DNA from: Rhizobium sp. R634 | GTDB lineage: Bacteria > Pseudomonadota > Alphaproteobacteria > Rhizobiales > Rhizobiaceae | Length of the DNA: 64,000 nucleotides | NCBI RefSeq assembly: GCF_002211305.1 | Contig: NZ_LOKW01000010.1 | Span: forward strand, 57,443 to 121,442 | Direction of reading: 5' to 3' | Shown here: one piece after another, positions 24,839-32,334 of the stretch | Position numbering within the stretch: position 1 is the stretch's first letter | Layout: the number at the start of each line of letters is the position of its first letter | Position numbers and translations under genes: made by a program | The notes under the pieces: generated by a model | What the model was told of the DNA's origin: nothing | Databases searched by the model: none | The model's input: only the letters and a program-made list of their open reading frames with translations

Positions 24839-24859
24839 GGGGGCGTGCCGCCGGGCGGG

Positions 24860-24930
24860 TGGCCGGCCTCGTCCTTCGAGGCCCCGGCGGGGTACCTCAG
24901 GATGAGGGCGGAGAGGGCGGTGCTTAGTCT
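24860..24930. repeat. RIME-like repeat between terminase and RDD cargo gene
   Basis: GGCCTCGTCCTTCGAGGCCC, CGGCGGGG and TACCTCAGGATGAGG, then GAGAGGGCGGTGCTTAG, extending the similarity to the 3968-4046 copy. It is inside the prophage, at the border of non-phage cargo. Confidence 0.65.
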
Positions 24931-24954
24931 CGGTTTCGACCTTCCATCGATGCG

Positions 24955-26367
24955 CTAATCGATCGTTCCTATGAGTTCGTTGATAAAAAACTCCTTGTTC
25001 GGAACCGCGTCTGCCTGCCGGCCGCGGGCGAACACCAATGTTCGCCAGGCATTGCGACCCTCTATTACGATCGTGATCTCCACGGCTGCGTTGGCCGCTG
25101 TGAGGCTTTTGCCCGTTGCGCGAAGCGCGGCGTGGCCCCGCACCGTGACGGGCGCCCAGAGCGATGTCAAAACCACTTCCTTTGCCAAGGCATCGGCGAT
25201 GGCATGCGCATAGCTTATGCGGTCCACATCGTCGAAATCCAGCCGCTGATATCCCAGCAAGGCTTCGGCGAAAAGTGCATCGGAATTGAAGTAAAACACG
25301 TTGCCGTCGCCGTCCGGGAACTCGCCTTCTTTCCATGTGTGCGCGATGTAGGCGGTCCGGTTGGTGATCGGGTTTTTCCACGGCCGAAAGTCCTCTAATT
25401 CGAGATCAGATCTTACGGTGTCGGAATTCAGGTGGGCGGTGATGCCGACCAGGACCGCAACGGCGAGCATGCCGAGGGCGGTGCGCAGTCTGGATGATCC
25501 GCCGACGACTGGCGCTTCGCCTTGGTCATAGCTCGCAGGTTTTCCGGCCTTGAGCCGGTGGTATTGGCGCGTGAAGGTAAAGGGCCAGAATATAGGCAAA
25601 CCGAGGGCAAGGCCCGCCAGCAAGACCCGAAACTCGCGCCGGAAGAAAAAGTTGGATCCGTTTTCACCGTCGGGCAGAGTTATTCTAACGCCGACAATCG
25701 CCTTGCCGATGGTTGTTCCCGTTAACGTCATGATGCAGCCGAGAATAACGGCAGCTATCGGAACCAGGATCAAGTTGAAGAGTGGAGCAAATTTGCCCAT
25801 CACCGTGAGATAAAGAGCCGGCGCATATATCGACGTCAGCAAACCAACTGCAAAGCTTAAGCCCAGTTGGATCAAGAAGAAGTCAACCAATCGCGCCCAA
25901 AACCGCGGCCATGGTCCGGCCAGTGATGCGCTCGCGGACATTGCGACGGCATCGACAGGCGCGACAGCGCTGTCGGGCCGATTTTTACCGAGCCGGATGA
26001 GTGTTGAATAGCCGACAGTCGCGCTCACGAAGAGGGCGATTTGCCATCGTTTCTCAATCATCAAGCTTACGAAACCATTCGCCGAGGCGATCGGCAGCCA
26101 CGCCGTCATGGCGGCAGTTAGCGCCAGATCGATCAGATAGACGGCGGACAGAGCGCAGACTCTCCACCAGAAGCGGGTCGGCGGTGCGATGATCGTGATG
26201 ATCGCCGAAGCTAAAAGACCCCTGAAAAGCGGGCCGGTCTGCAGCTTCTGAACATCAAGTCCTTGGACGTGGATGACCGCCGAAAAGCCGACAAGTCCGA
26301 TGACGGTTGCCAATAGCAGGGCAGCGATATTGGCGAGAAGCGGATTTGGGGATGATGTTGCGGTCAT
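24955..26367 (-). CDS. RDD-family membrane protein, prophage cargo (470 aa)
   Basis: Four hydrophobic helices in the first ~135 residues are followed by an RDD domain: SLAGPWPRFWARLVDFFLIQ (the R-D-D signature Arg and Asp), TLTGTTIGKAIVGVRI and FFRREFRVLLAGLALGLP. The C-terminal ~150 residues after one more helix (LGMLAVAVLVGITAHLNS) appear soluble: WKNPITNRTAYIAHTWKEGE, DFDDVDRISYAHAIADALA, TIVIEGRNAWRTLVFARGR. RDD proteins are putative ion or small-solute transport-related membrane proteins. It is opposite in strand to all phage genes around it and lies between terminase and portal, so it is cargo rather than virion. ATG 26367 is preferred; TTG 26394 is possible. Confidence 0.8.
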   Translation of the reverse strand: MTATSSPNPLLANIAALLLATVIGLVGFSAVIHVQGLDVQKLQTGPLFRGLLASAIITIIAPPTRFWWRVCALSAVYLIDLALTAAMTAWLPIASANGFVSLMIEKRWQIALFVSATVGYSTLIRLGKNRPDSAVAPVDAVAMSASASLAGPWPRFWARLVDFFLIQLGLSFAVGLLTSIYAPALYLTVMGKFAPLFNLILVPIAAVILGCIMTLTGTTIGKAIVGVRITLPDGENGSNFFFRREFRVLLAGLALGLPIFWPFTFTRQYHRLKAGKPASYDQGEAPVVGGSSRLRTALGMLAVAVLVGITAHLNSDTVRSDLELEDFRPWKNPITNRTAYIAHTWKEGEFPDGDGNVFYFNSDALFAEALLGYQRLDFDDVDRISYAHAIADALAKEVVLTSLWAPVTVRGHAALRATGKSLTAANAAVEITIVIEGRNAWRTLVFARGRQADAVPNKEFFINELIGTID

Positions 26368-26602
26368 TGTCTTGAGGTCGCCGGCTTTCGGCAAAGAGGT
26401 TCACGCTGGCGCTTCCGATCGAGCGAACCAGCCAAAAGGTCTCGGAAAATCATACATCCCCACGAAAGATCGATTGGGCGGAGTTATGCATATCGAACAA
26501 TGGCTTGGAAGTGCACCCTGACGGGCCACACACGTAATATTTTCGATTTGAACTTCTGCTCCGCACTGCCATGCCGTTGTCGACCTTTCCCCGCGAGTTA
26601 TT

Positions 26603-26650
26603 CACGGCGCGGACGCGCCGTGGCTGGATTCCTGTGACGGGCACAGGAAT
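26603..26650. repeat. Double-hairpin rhizobial repeat in the cargo-portal gap
   Basis: CACGGCGCG/CGCGCCGTG (26603-26622) and ATTCCTGTG/CACAGGAAT (26628-26650) are two perfect 9-bp stems five bp apart, a form I recall from many Rhizobium intergenic regions. The 537-bp gap 26368-26904 otherwise shows only GC-rich inverted stretches near 26770-26880 and presumably the late head promoter; no gene is seen. Confidence 0.6.
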
Positions 26651-26904
26651 GAGGAAGGTGGGGTGAGCGCCAAGGCACTAGGTGAGCGCCTCCCGGATGT
26701 CGATGAAGCGATTCCTGCGTTGGTACGGGTGTTCGTACCGACAACCATCTGGGACGTAGACATGGGTGGAACCCTCCCGGGTGGAGGGAAGAGCGTTTTG
26801 TGGGGCAGGGGCGGACACGCACTCTCCCTTGCTGCCTTCCGGCCCTGCCGCGCTCTTCCCTCTTTCGGGACGCTATTTCCCGCGAGCTAGATGGATGATG
26901 TCCC

Positions 26905-27117
26905 ATGTGTCTGTTTTCCAAGCCTTCCCAGCCTGATCCGCCGGCGCTTCCGCCGGAGCCGGCGCAGTTGAAGCAGCCGGATGGGGCTGCGGTTCGCACC
27001 GCGGTGGCGCGGCGGACGGAGGATCGGGTGCGGTCGCGGCCGGATACGATCCTGACTTCGCCGGGTGGTGTGACGACGACGGCGCCGACCGAGAAGAAGA
27101 CGTTGCTTGGGCAGTGA
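26905..27117 (+). CDS. Small Pro-rich phage protein upstream of portal (70 aa)
   Basis: MCLFSKPSQPDPPALPPEP... then TILTSPGGVTTTAPTEKKTL. Short proteins beginning MC-x-F/M followed by a Pro-rich stretch and ending T-x-L-T-S-P-x-G-V are common just before the portal gene in T7-like and BPP-1-like prophages. No function is assigned in that family. Its placement supports a head-assembly role. It has no signal peptide or membrane segment. Confidence 0.6.
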   Translation: MCLFSKPSQPDPPALPPEPAQLKQPDGAAVRTAVARRTEDRVRSRPDTILTSPGGVTTTAPTEKKTLLGQ

Positions 27118-27177
27118 GGCGGGGCGGGATTTGCGCTCGCGCAGGGTTTGCTTGGACCTCCGCGTTCTCCTCTGGCG

Positions 27178-27247
27178 TCATCCTCGGCCTTGTGCCGAGG
27201 ATCTGCTGCGCCGTCGGCAGATGCTCGGGACAAGCCCGAGCATGACG
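27178..27247. repeat. Dispersed rhizobial repeat upstream of portal gene
   Basis: TCATCCTCGGCCTTGTGCCG AGGA is followed by TCTGCTGC and ATGCTCGGGACAAGCCCGAGCAT-GACGA, two hairpins. It is the same element as 5237-5302 and inverted relative to 32201-32272. The 315-bp gap 27118-27432 contains this plus degenerate GATGGATACCAATGCA / ACCAATGCAGC repeats. Confidence 0.65.
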
Positions 27248-27432
27248 AAAGAGGGGCTGGCCGGCCTTTTCACAGTGGAGAGCGGAGATCCTGTCCGGTG
27301 GATTTATCAGCGTCGGCGCTGCCGTGCGGATGCACCAACGCAACCGGGTTGCGTGGATGGATACCAATGCAAGCCGTGCCTGCATGAATGGCACCAATGC
27401 AGCTTCGCTGCGCGGATGGAGATGACATAAGC

Positions 27433-29121
27433 ATGAGCGACAACGCACCTGATCATGAGAGCCAGATCACCTATCACCGGCGGCGGATGGAGGAGCTGAA
27501 GCGGGTCCGACAGCCGTGGGAGAATGTGTGGCGGCAGCTTTCGGACTATATCGAGCCGACGCGGCTGAGGCTGACCGACAAGGATGAGGGTGCGGTGAGC
27601 CGCGCCAAGATCATCGACAGCACCGGCACCTTCGCGCACCGGACGCTGAAATCCGGCATGCATTCCGGCATCACCTCGCCGGCGCGGCCGTGGTTCCGGC
27701 TGACGACCTATGATCCCGATCTGAAGGACTTCGCGCCTGTGAAGGAATATCTGGCGGCCGTCGAGCAGCGGCTGCGCGAGGTGTTCCAATCCTCCAATGT
27801 CTACAACGCGTTTCACACCGGTTACGGCGATCTCGGGCAATTCGGGCAGTCGGTCGGGATCTTGTCCGAGGATGCCGACAAGGTGGTGCGGATGCAGCAG
27901 CTGCTGCATGGCAGCTTCTGGATCTCGCGCGACGAGAATGGCCGGGTGACGACGCTTTACCGGCGGTTTCGCTGGTCGGTGCAGCGCATCGTTTCGCGCT
28001 TCGGCTACGACAATGTCAGCCAGACGGTGAAGAATTTCTACGACAATGGCCGCTATGACGAGATGCTGACGATCTGCCACGCGATCGAGCCCAGGCTTTC
28101 GCGCGATCCTGACCGGATCGACAAGCGCAACAAGCCGTTCCTTTCCAATTATTGGGAGGAGCAGGCGGGCGACAAGCGGCTGCTGGAAGAAAGCGGCTTC
28201 GACGAGAACCCGCTGATCGGGCCGGCCTGGGAAATTGCCGGCGACGACAACTATGCGACCTCGCCGGGGCAAATCGCGCTCGGCGACATCTCGATGCTAC
28301 AGCTGGAACAGCAGCGCAAGCTGGAGGCGATCGACAAGCTGGTGCGCCCGCCGATGACCGGGCCGACCTCGATGCGCAACAACCCGGCTTCGCTGCTGCC
28401 GGGCAAGATCACCTATGTCGACGATCCCACCGGGCGCGGCTTCCGGCCGGCGATGGAGATCCAGCTCCGGCTTTCCGAGCTTGCGAGCGATATCCGCGAG
28501 ACGCAGGAGCGCATCCGCCAGGCCTTCTATGCCGACCTCTTCCTGATGCTGTCGCAGATGGAGGGCATCCAGCCGCGCAACCAGTTCGAGATCGCCGAAC
28601 GCAAGGAGGAGAAGCTGCTGGCGCTCGGGCCGGTGCTGGAGAATATCTACGGCGCGCAGCTGGAGCCGACGATCGACCGGACCTACCAGATCCTCAACCG
28701 GCGGCGCGAACTGCCGCCACCACCCCGCGAGCTTCAAAATCAGGAACTGAAGATCGAATATATCTCGATCCTGGCGCAGGCGCAGAAGGCGGTGGCGACG
28801 GGAAGTATCGAGCGGGGCTTTGCCTTCCTCGGCCAGGTCTCGGCCGTCAAGCCCGAGGTGCTCGACAAGGTCGATGCCGACGAGGCGGTCGATCTCTATT
28901 TCGACTATCTCGGCGTGCCGCCCTCGGTGGTGGTGCCCGACGACGAGGTGGCGCAGCTGCGCGATGCGCGGGCGCAAAAGCAGCAGATGGCCGAAAATGC
29001 GGAGATGGCTGCCAAGATGGCGCCGGCGGCGAAATCCGGCGCGGATGCGGCTGCCGTGCTTGCGAGCGCCGGTGAGAACCCGAACGGAGCGGCCCTTCTG
29101 CAGCAGCTGGGGCTCGGCTGA
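27433..29121 (+). CDS. Portal / head-to-tail connector protein (562 aa)
   Basis: The dodecameric podovirus connector (Head-tail_con, T7 gp8-like). Signatures are ERRMEELKRVRQPWENVW-type opening (here HRRRMEELKRVRQPWENVWR), IDSTGTFAHRTLKSGMHSGI, TSPARPWFRL, DLGQFGQSVGIL, a DNYATSPGQIALGDI stretch and the LMLSQMEGIQPRNQFEIAER clip/crown region. The C-terminal ~60 residues are Ala/Gln-rich and helical. The start at 27433 (MSDNAPDHES) matches family N-termini; a longer frame from 27388 lies in repeat DNA. It overlaps the next gene as TGATG. Confidence 0.93.
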   Translation: MSDNAPDHESQITYHRRRMEELKRVRQPWENVWRQLSDYIEPTRLRLTDKDEGAVSRAKIIDSTGTFAHRTLKSGMHSGITSPARPWFRLTTYDPDLKDFAPVKEYLAAVEQRLREVFQSSNVYNAFHTGYGDLGQFGQSVGILSEDADKVVRMQQLLHGSFWISRDENGRVTTLYRRFRWSVQRIVSRFGYDNVSQTVKNFYDNGRYDEMLTICHAIEPRLSRDPDRIDKRNKPFLSNYWEEQAGDKRLLEESGFDENPLIGPAWEIAGDDNYATSPGQIALGDISMLQLEQQRKLEAIDKLVRPPMTGPTSMRNNPASLLPGKITYVDDPTGRGFRPAMEIQLRLSELASDIRETQERIRQAFYADLFLMLSQMEGIQPRNQFEIAERKEEKLLALGPVLENIYGAQLEPTIDRTYQILNRRRELPPPPRELQNQELKIEYISILAQAQKAVATGSIERGFAFLGQVSAVKPEVLDKVDADEAVDLYFDYLGVPPSVVVPDDEVAQLRDARAQKQQMAENAEMAAKMAPAAKSGADAAAVLASAGENPNGAALLQQLGLG

Positions 29122-29462
29122 TGGGCGGGCTCGACGAACATTTCAATCCCGCCGAACGCCAGGAGCGCGAGGCGCTTGCCGCAGCCTTCCGCGAGGTCTT
29201 CTCGCTGCCTTCGGGCAAGCGCGTGCTGTTCTGGATGCTGGAGCAATGCGCGATCTACCGCGAAGCCTTTGCCGGCGAGGCGGTGAGCACGACGCATTAC
29301 ACGCTCGGCCTGCAAGGGGCCGGGCGCAAGCTGATCGCCATGCTCGACGAGATCGACCAGCGCTTCTACCCCAGCCTGCTGCTCGAGATCGCCACCATCA
29401 AAGCCATCGACCGCCAGGTCACCATCAACATGAGGAGTGAAGACGATGATGTCGACGCATGA
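29121..29462 (+). CDS. Bbp19-like phage protein (113 aa)
   Basis: A small protein between portal and scaffold, with REVFSLPSGKRVLFWMLEQC, AIYREAFAGEAVSTTHYTLG and LQGAGRKLIAMLDEIDQRF matching the Bbp19-like family of BPP-1-type phages (RVLW-LLE-CG...F-x-G-x-R). Its biochemical role is not established. The start overlaps the portal stop; its end overlaps the scaffold start by 17 bp, so it is translated in a tight head operon. Confidence 0.8.
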   Translation: MGGLDEHFNPAERQEREALAAAFREVFSLPSGKRVLFWMLEQCAIYREAFAGEAVSTTHYTLGLQGAGRKLIAMLDEIDQRFYPSLLLEIATIKAIDRQVTINMRSEDDDVDA

Positions 29463-30162
29463 GCGCATCGGCCGGCCAACCATATGCCGGAGCGCCGAAG
29501 GCACGGGCGGCGGCGGCCCGGAGCCGGAGAATATTCTCTTCCCCGACGATGCGCCGCAGGGTGCCGAGGGAATCCATGAACCGGCTCATGACCGTCAGGC
29601 CGATTCGGTCAAATCCGATGAGGAGACGGCACTTGGGAAGCCTGGGGATGGCGGCGAGACCACGCCCGACGAGGCCGACACGGTGCCGGAGGATGGCAAG
29701 TACACGCTTACCATGCCGGAGGGCATCGCCGTCGACGAGGAGCTGCTCACAGCGCTCGGCCCCGATTTCCGTGAGCTGGGGCTGACCAACGGCGAAGCGC
29801 AGAAGCTTGCCGACCGCTTCATCGCCATCCAGGCGGCGCGCGCCGAGACGCGCGGCAAGGTGTGGGGCGAGACGGTTTCGAAATGGGCCGACGACGCGAA
29901 AACCGATCCGGAGATCGGCGGACGCAGGTGGGACGGGACCGTGCGCGACAGCCGCCGCTTCGTCAACACGATGGGAACGCCTGCTCTGCGCGAATATCTG
30001 GAGGCGAGTGGTGGCGGCAACCATCCGGAGCTTATTCGTATTTTTGCGAAGGCCGGGGCGTTGATCAAGGAAGACGACCCGGCCACCGGCGGCGCCGGAG
30101 GAGCGGGCAGACCCGTCGATCCAGCGCATGTTCTGTTTCCGAACGATGCACCGAAAGGCTAA
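29446..30162 (+). CDS. Scaffold-like capsid assembly protein (238 aa)
   Basis: Acidic and Gly/Glu/Pro-rich N-terminus, a central YTLTMPEGIAVDEELLTALG, PDFRELGLTNGEAQKLADRF and a helical SKWADDAKTDPEIGGRRWDG segment typical of phage scaffold or head-assembly proteins, with REYLEASGGGNHPELIRIF. The position directly before the capsid gene supports the call. The motif I-LFPDDAPQG (residues 30-39) recurs at the extreme C-terminus as V-LFPNDAPKG (229-238). ATG 29446 with GAGGAG eight bases upstream is chosen over GTG 29437. Confidence 0.75.
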   Translation: MMSTHERIGRPTICRSAEGTGGGGPEPENILFPDDAPQGAEGIHEPAHDRQADSVKSDEETALGKPGDGGETTPDEADTVPEDGKYTLTMPEGIAVDEELLTALGPDFRELGLTNGEAQKLADRFIAIQAARAETRGKVWGETVSKWADDAKTDPEIGGRRWDGTVRDSRRFVNTMGTPALREYLEASGGGNHPELIRIFAKAGALIKEDDPATGGAGGAGRPVDPAHVLFPNDAPKG

Positions 30163-30168
30163 AGAGAC

Positions 30169-31187
30169 ATGGCAACAATCGGCAATAGCTTCCCTCAACT
30201 GATCGACATGCATAAGGGCTCGACGGAGGGCTCGGTTGTCGAACTGTTGTCCCAGCAGAACCCCATTCTCGACGACGCGGTCGCGACCGAATGCAACATG
30301 GGCGCTTCCCACCGCCACATGATCCGCACCGGCCTGCCGTCCGTCGCCTGGGGCCGCCTCTACCAGGGCGTTCCGCAGTCCAAGGCGACCATGCAGCAGG
30401 TCGACGACACCACAGGCTTCGTCGAGGCCATGTCGGGCGTCGACGTGCGCCTGTTGAAACTCGCGCCCGATCCGGCCAAGGAGCGGCTGACCTCGGCGGC
30501 ACCCTTCATGGAGGCGATGAACCAGGAGGTGGCGACCGGCATCTTCTACCACAATACCGAGACGACGCCGAGAAGTTCAAGGGCTTGTCCGCCCGCTACA
30601 GCAGCTATTCCGACACGCGCGGCACCATCGCCAACCAGGTGGTGAACGGCGGCGGCACCGGCAGCGACAACACCTCGATCTGGTTCGTCACCTGGGGCGA
30701 CCACGCCACCTCGCTGCTCTATCCCAAGGGCACCAAGGCCGGCGTCAGCCACGAGGACAAGGGCGAGCAGCGCGTGCTCGACGAAAGCGGCCAGCCCTAT
30801 TTCCGCAAGGAAGACTACTGGTGCTGGCATGTCGGCATGTTTGTCAAGGACTGGCGCTACAACGCCCGCGTCGCCAATATCGACGTCTCCAACATGCTCG
30901 CCGGCAGCGTCGATCTCTGGGCGCTGATGCGCAAGGCCTATTACCGCCTGCAGTCGCGCCGCCGCGACGGCGTCGCCAGCCGCATCGCGATCTACATGAA
31001 CCGCGACGTGCTCGAAATCCTCGACGTGCAGTCGAGCGACCGAAGCCTGCTGGCGGCCAACCCGAACTATACCGGGCTGACGCACATGACCGTCGAGGGC
31101 AAGGAAGTTCGCGCCTATCGCGGCATTCCGATCCGCGAGACCGACGCCATCCTCAACACCGAGGCGGCAGTGCCGGCCGCGGTGTAA
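30169..31187 (+). pseudogene. Major capsid protein gene with a single-base deletion
   Basis: The frame from 30169 encodes the N-terminal ~130 residues of a Bbp17-like podovirus capsid protein (MATIGNSFPQLIDMHK, SQQNPILDDAVATECNMGAS, IRTGLPSVAWGRLYQGVPQS, GIFYHNTET) and then goes out of sense. The continuation DAEKFKGLSARYSSYSDT, NTSIWFVTWGDHATSLLYPK, GMFVKDWRYNARVANIDVSN and AIYMNRDVLEILD is one frame over and ends at 31187. One base is missing at about 30563-30564; restoring it gives 339 aa, the normal length. As read, no functional capsid protein is made (stop at 30645). True decay or a sequence error cannot be told apart here. Confidence 0.88.
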
Positions 31188-31283
31188 CGCGGCCCGGCCG
31201 CGGTGTAACGGCGGCCTGATCGGCTTAGGCCCGTCGCCGATGGCGGCGGCGGGCAGTTCCCTTCAAGACGAGAGGCATTTCAG

Positions 31284-31688
31284 ATGATTTTCGACAAGCA
31301 GAGCCTGCTTTCCGATGCGCAGGCGATCACCGCCGATGCGGCGAGCACCAATGTGATCAACCTCGGCCCGATCGCCACCGGCATCGTTCGCAACATCGGC
31401 AAGGGCAAGAAGATCCCGCTTTCGATCCAGGTGGTCGAGGCGTTCAACAACCTGACCTCGCTCGAGGTGAAGGTGCAGGTCGACGACAACGAAGCCTTCG
31501 CGACGCCGAAGCAGGTCGGCACGACAGGCGCGCTTGCGCTCGCCGATCTCGCGCTCGGCAAGCGGCTCAACATCGACGTGATCCCGCGTGACGCCGACGA
31601 GCGCTTCTTCCGCCTCTTCTACGACCTGACGGGAACGGCGCCGACATCAGGCAAGATCACCGCCGGCGTGGTCGCGGCTTCGGAGTAA
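31284..31688 (+). CDS. Bbp16-like capsid cement protein (134 aa)
   Basis: MIFDKQSLLSDAQAITADAA, STNVINLGPIATGIVRNIG and KGKKIPLSIQVVEAFNN followed by a predominantly beta protein (KVQVDDNEAFATPKQVGT, DVIPRDADERFFRLFYDLTG) match the BPP-1 cement (decoration) protein family that stabilises the expanded capsid. Position immediately after the capsid gene agrees. Complete in length. Confidence 0.82.
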   Translation: MIFDKQSLLSDAQAITADAASTNVINLGPIATGIVRNIGKGKKIPLSIQVVEAFNNLTSLEVKVQVDDNEAFATPKQVGTTGALALADLALGKRLNIDVIPRDADERFFRLFYDLTGTAPTSGKITAGVVAASE

Positions 31689-31694
31689 CCGGCC

Positions 31695-32129
31695 ATGGTG
31701 ACGGTGATCGCAAATGAAAGGGGCTATTTCGACGGGGAGCTGCGCGACATCGGCGCCGCCTTCGTCGTGCCCGACGCGCTCTGGAACGACGAGGAGAGGC
31801 GACCGAAATGGGCAAGGCTTGCCCCGCAGGGGGCAGGCGGCGCCAGGGTCGTCAGGCCGAAAGGCGGTGAGGCCGATGGTGCGGCCGAAATCCCTGAGGA
31901 CTGGCAGGGCCTGAGCGCGGCCGAACGCAAGGCGCTGGCGAAGGCGATCTCCGGCGAGCCGGCGCCGAATGTCAAGGAAGCGGACGGCGTGATCGCGGCC
32001 GAGGTCGAGCGGCGTGCGGCCGCGGCAGATTTGGGCGGCGATGCGCCGACAGAGGTTGCCGTGCCGGGGAATGGTCTGCAGGAGGCGCTCGGCCTGCAGC
32101 AGCCCGATTGGGTGGTGCCTGCCGGGTGA
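31695..32129 (+). CDS. Phage head-region hypothetical protein (144 aa)
   Basis: N-terminal VTVIANERGYFDGELRDIGA, AFVVPDALWNDEERRPKWAR resembles small phage head accessory proteins in which a GYF-x-G-x-x-R-x-x-G segment precedes F-x-V-P. The rest is Ala/Glu-rich and partly disordered, ending GLQEALGLQQPDWVVPAG. It starts 6 bp after the cement gene, so it is in the head operon. No biochemical function is known to me. Confidence 0.65.
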   Translation: MVTVIANERGYFDGELRDIGAAFVVPDALWNDEERRPKWARLAPQGAGGARVVRPKGGEADGAAEIPEDWQGLSAAERKALAKAISGEPAPNVKEADGVIAAEVERRAAAADLGGDAPTEVAVPGNGLQEALGLQQPDWVVPAG

Positions 32130-32200
32130 AAGACTGACGGGGAGGGCGCAAGCTCTCCCTCTGACCGGTGGCCCCGCCGTCTGGTCTTCGTTTGTTCTGA

Positions 32201-32272
32201 TCGGCTTGTACCCCAAGCATCTGCTTCCGTTCGAAAGGGCAGCAGATCCTCGGCACAAGGCCGAGGATGACG
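32201..32272 (-). repeat. Dispersed rhizobial repeat, inverted copy, within head genes
   Basis: AGATCCTCGGCACAAGGCCG AGGATGACG plus GTACCCCAAGCATCTGCTT, reverse orientation relative to 27178-27247 and 5237-5302. It occupies most of the 205-bp gap between two virion genes. Confidence 0.65.
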
Positions 32273-32334
32273 CCGAGAGAACATTGGGAGGGCGCTTGGC
32301 CCTTCCTTCTGCACTCCAGATATGAAGCATCATC

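Noticed and set aside
30540..30660. Programmed frameshift in the capsid gene
   Set aside because: No slippery heptamer or stimulatory structure at the junction, and the first frame gives no useful short product. Deletion or sequencing error is simpler.
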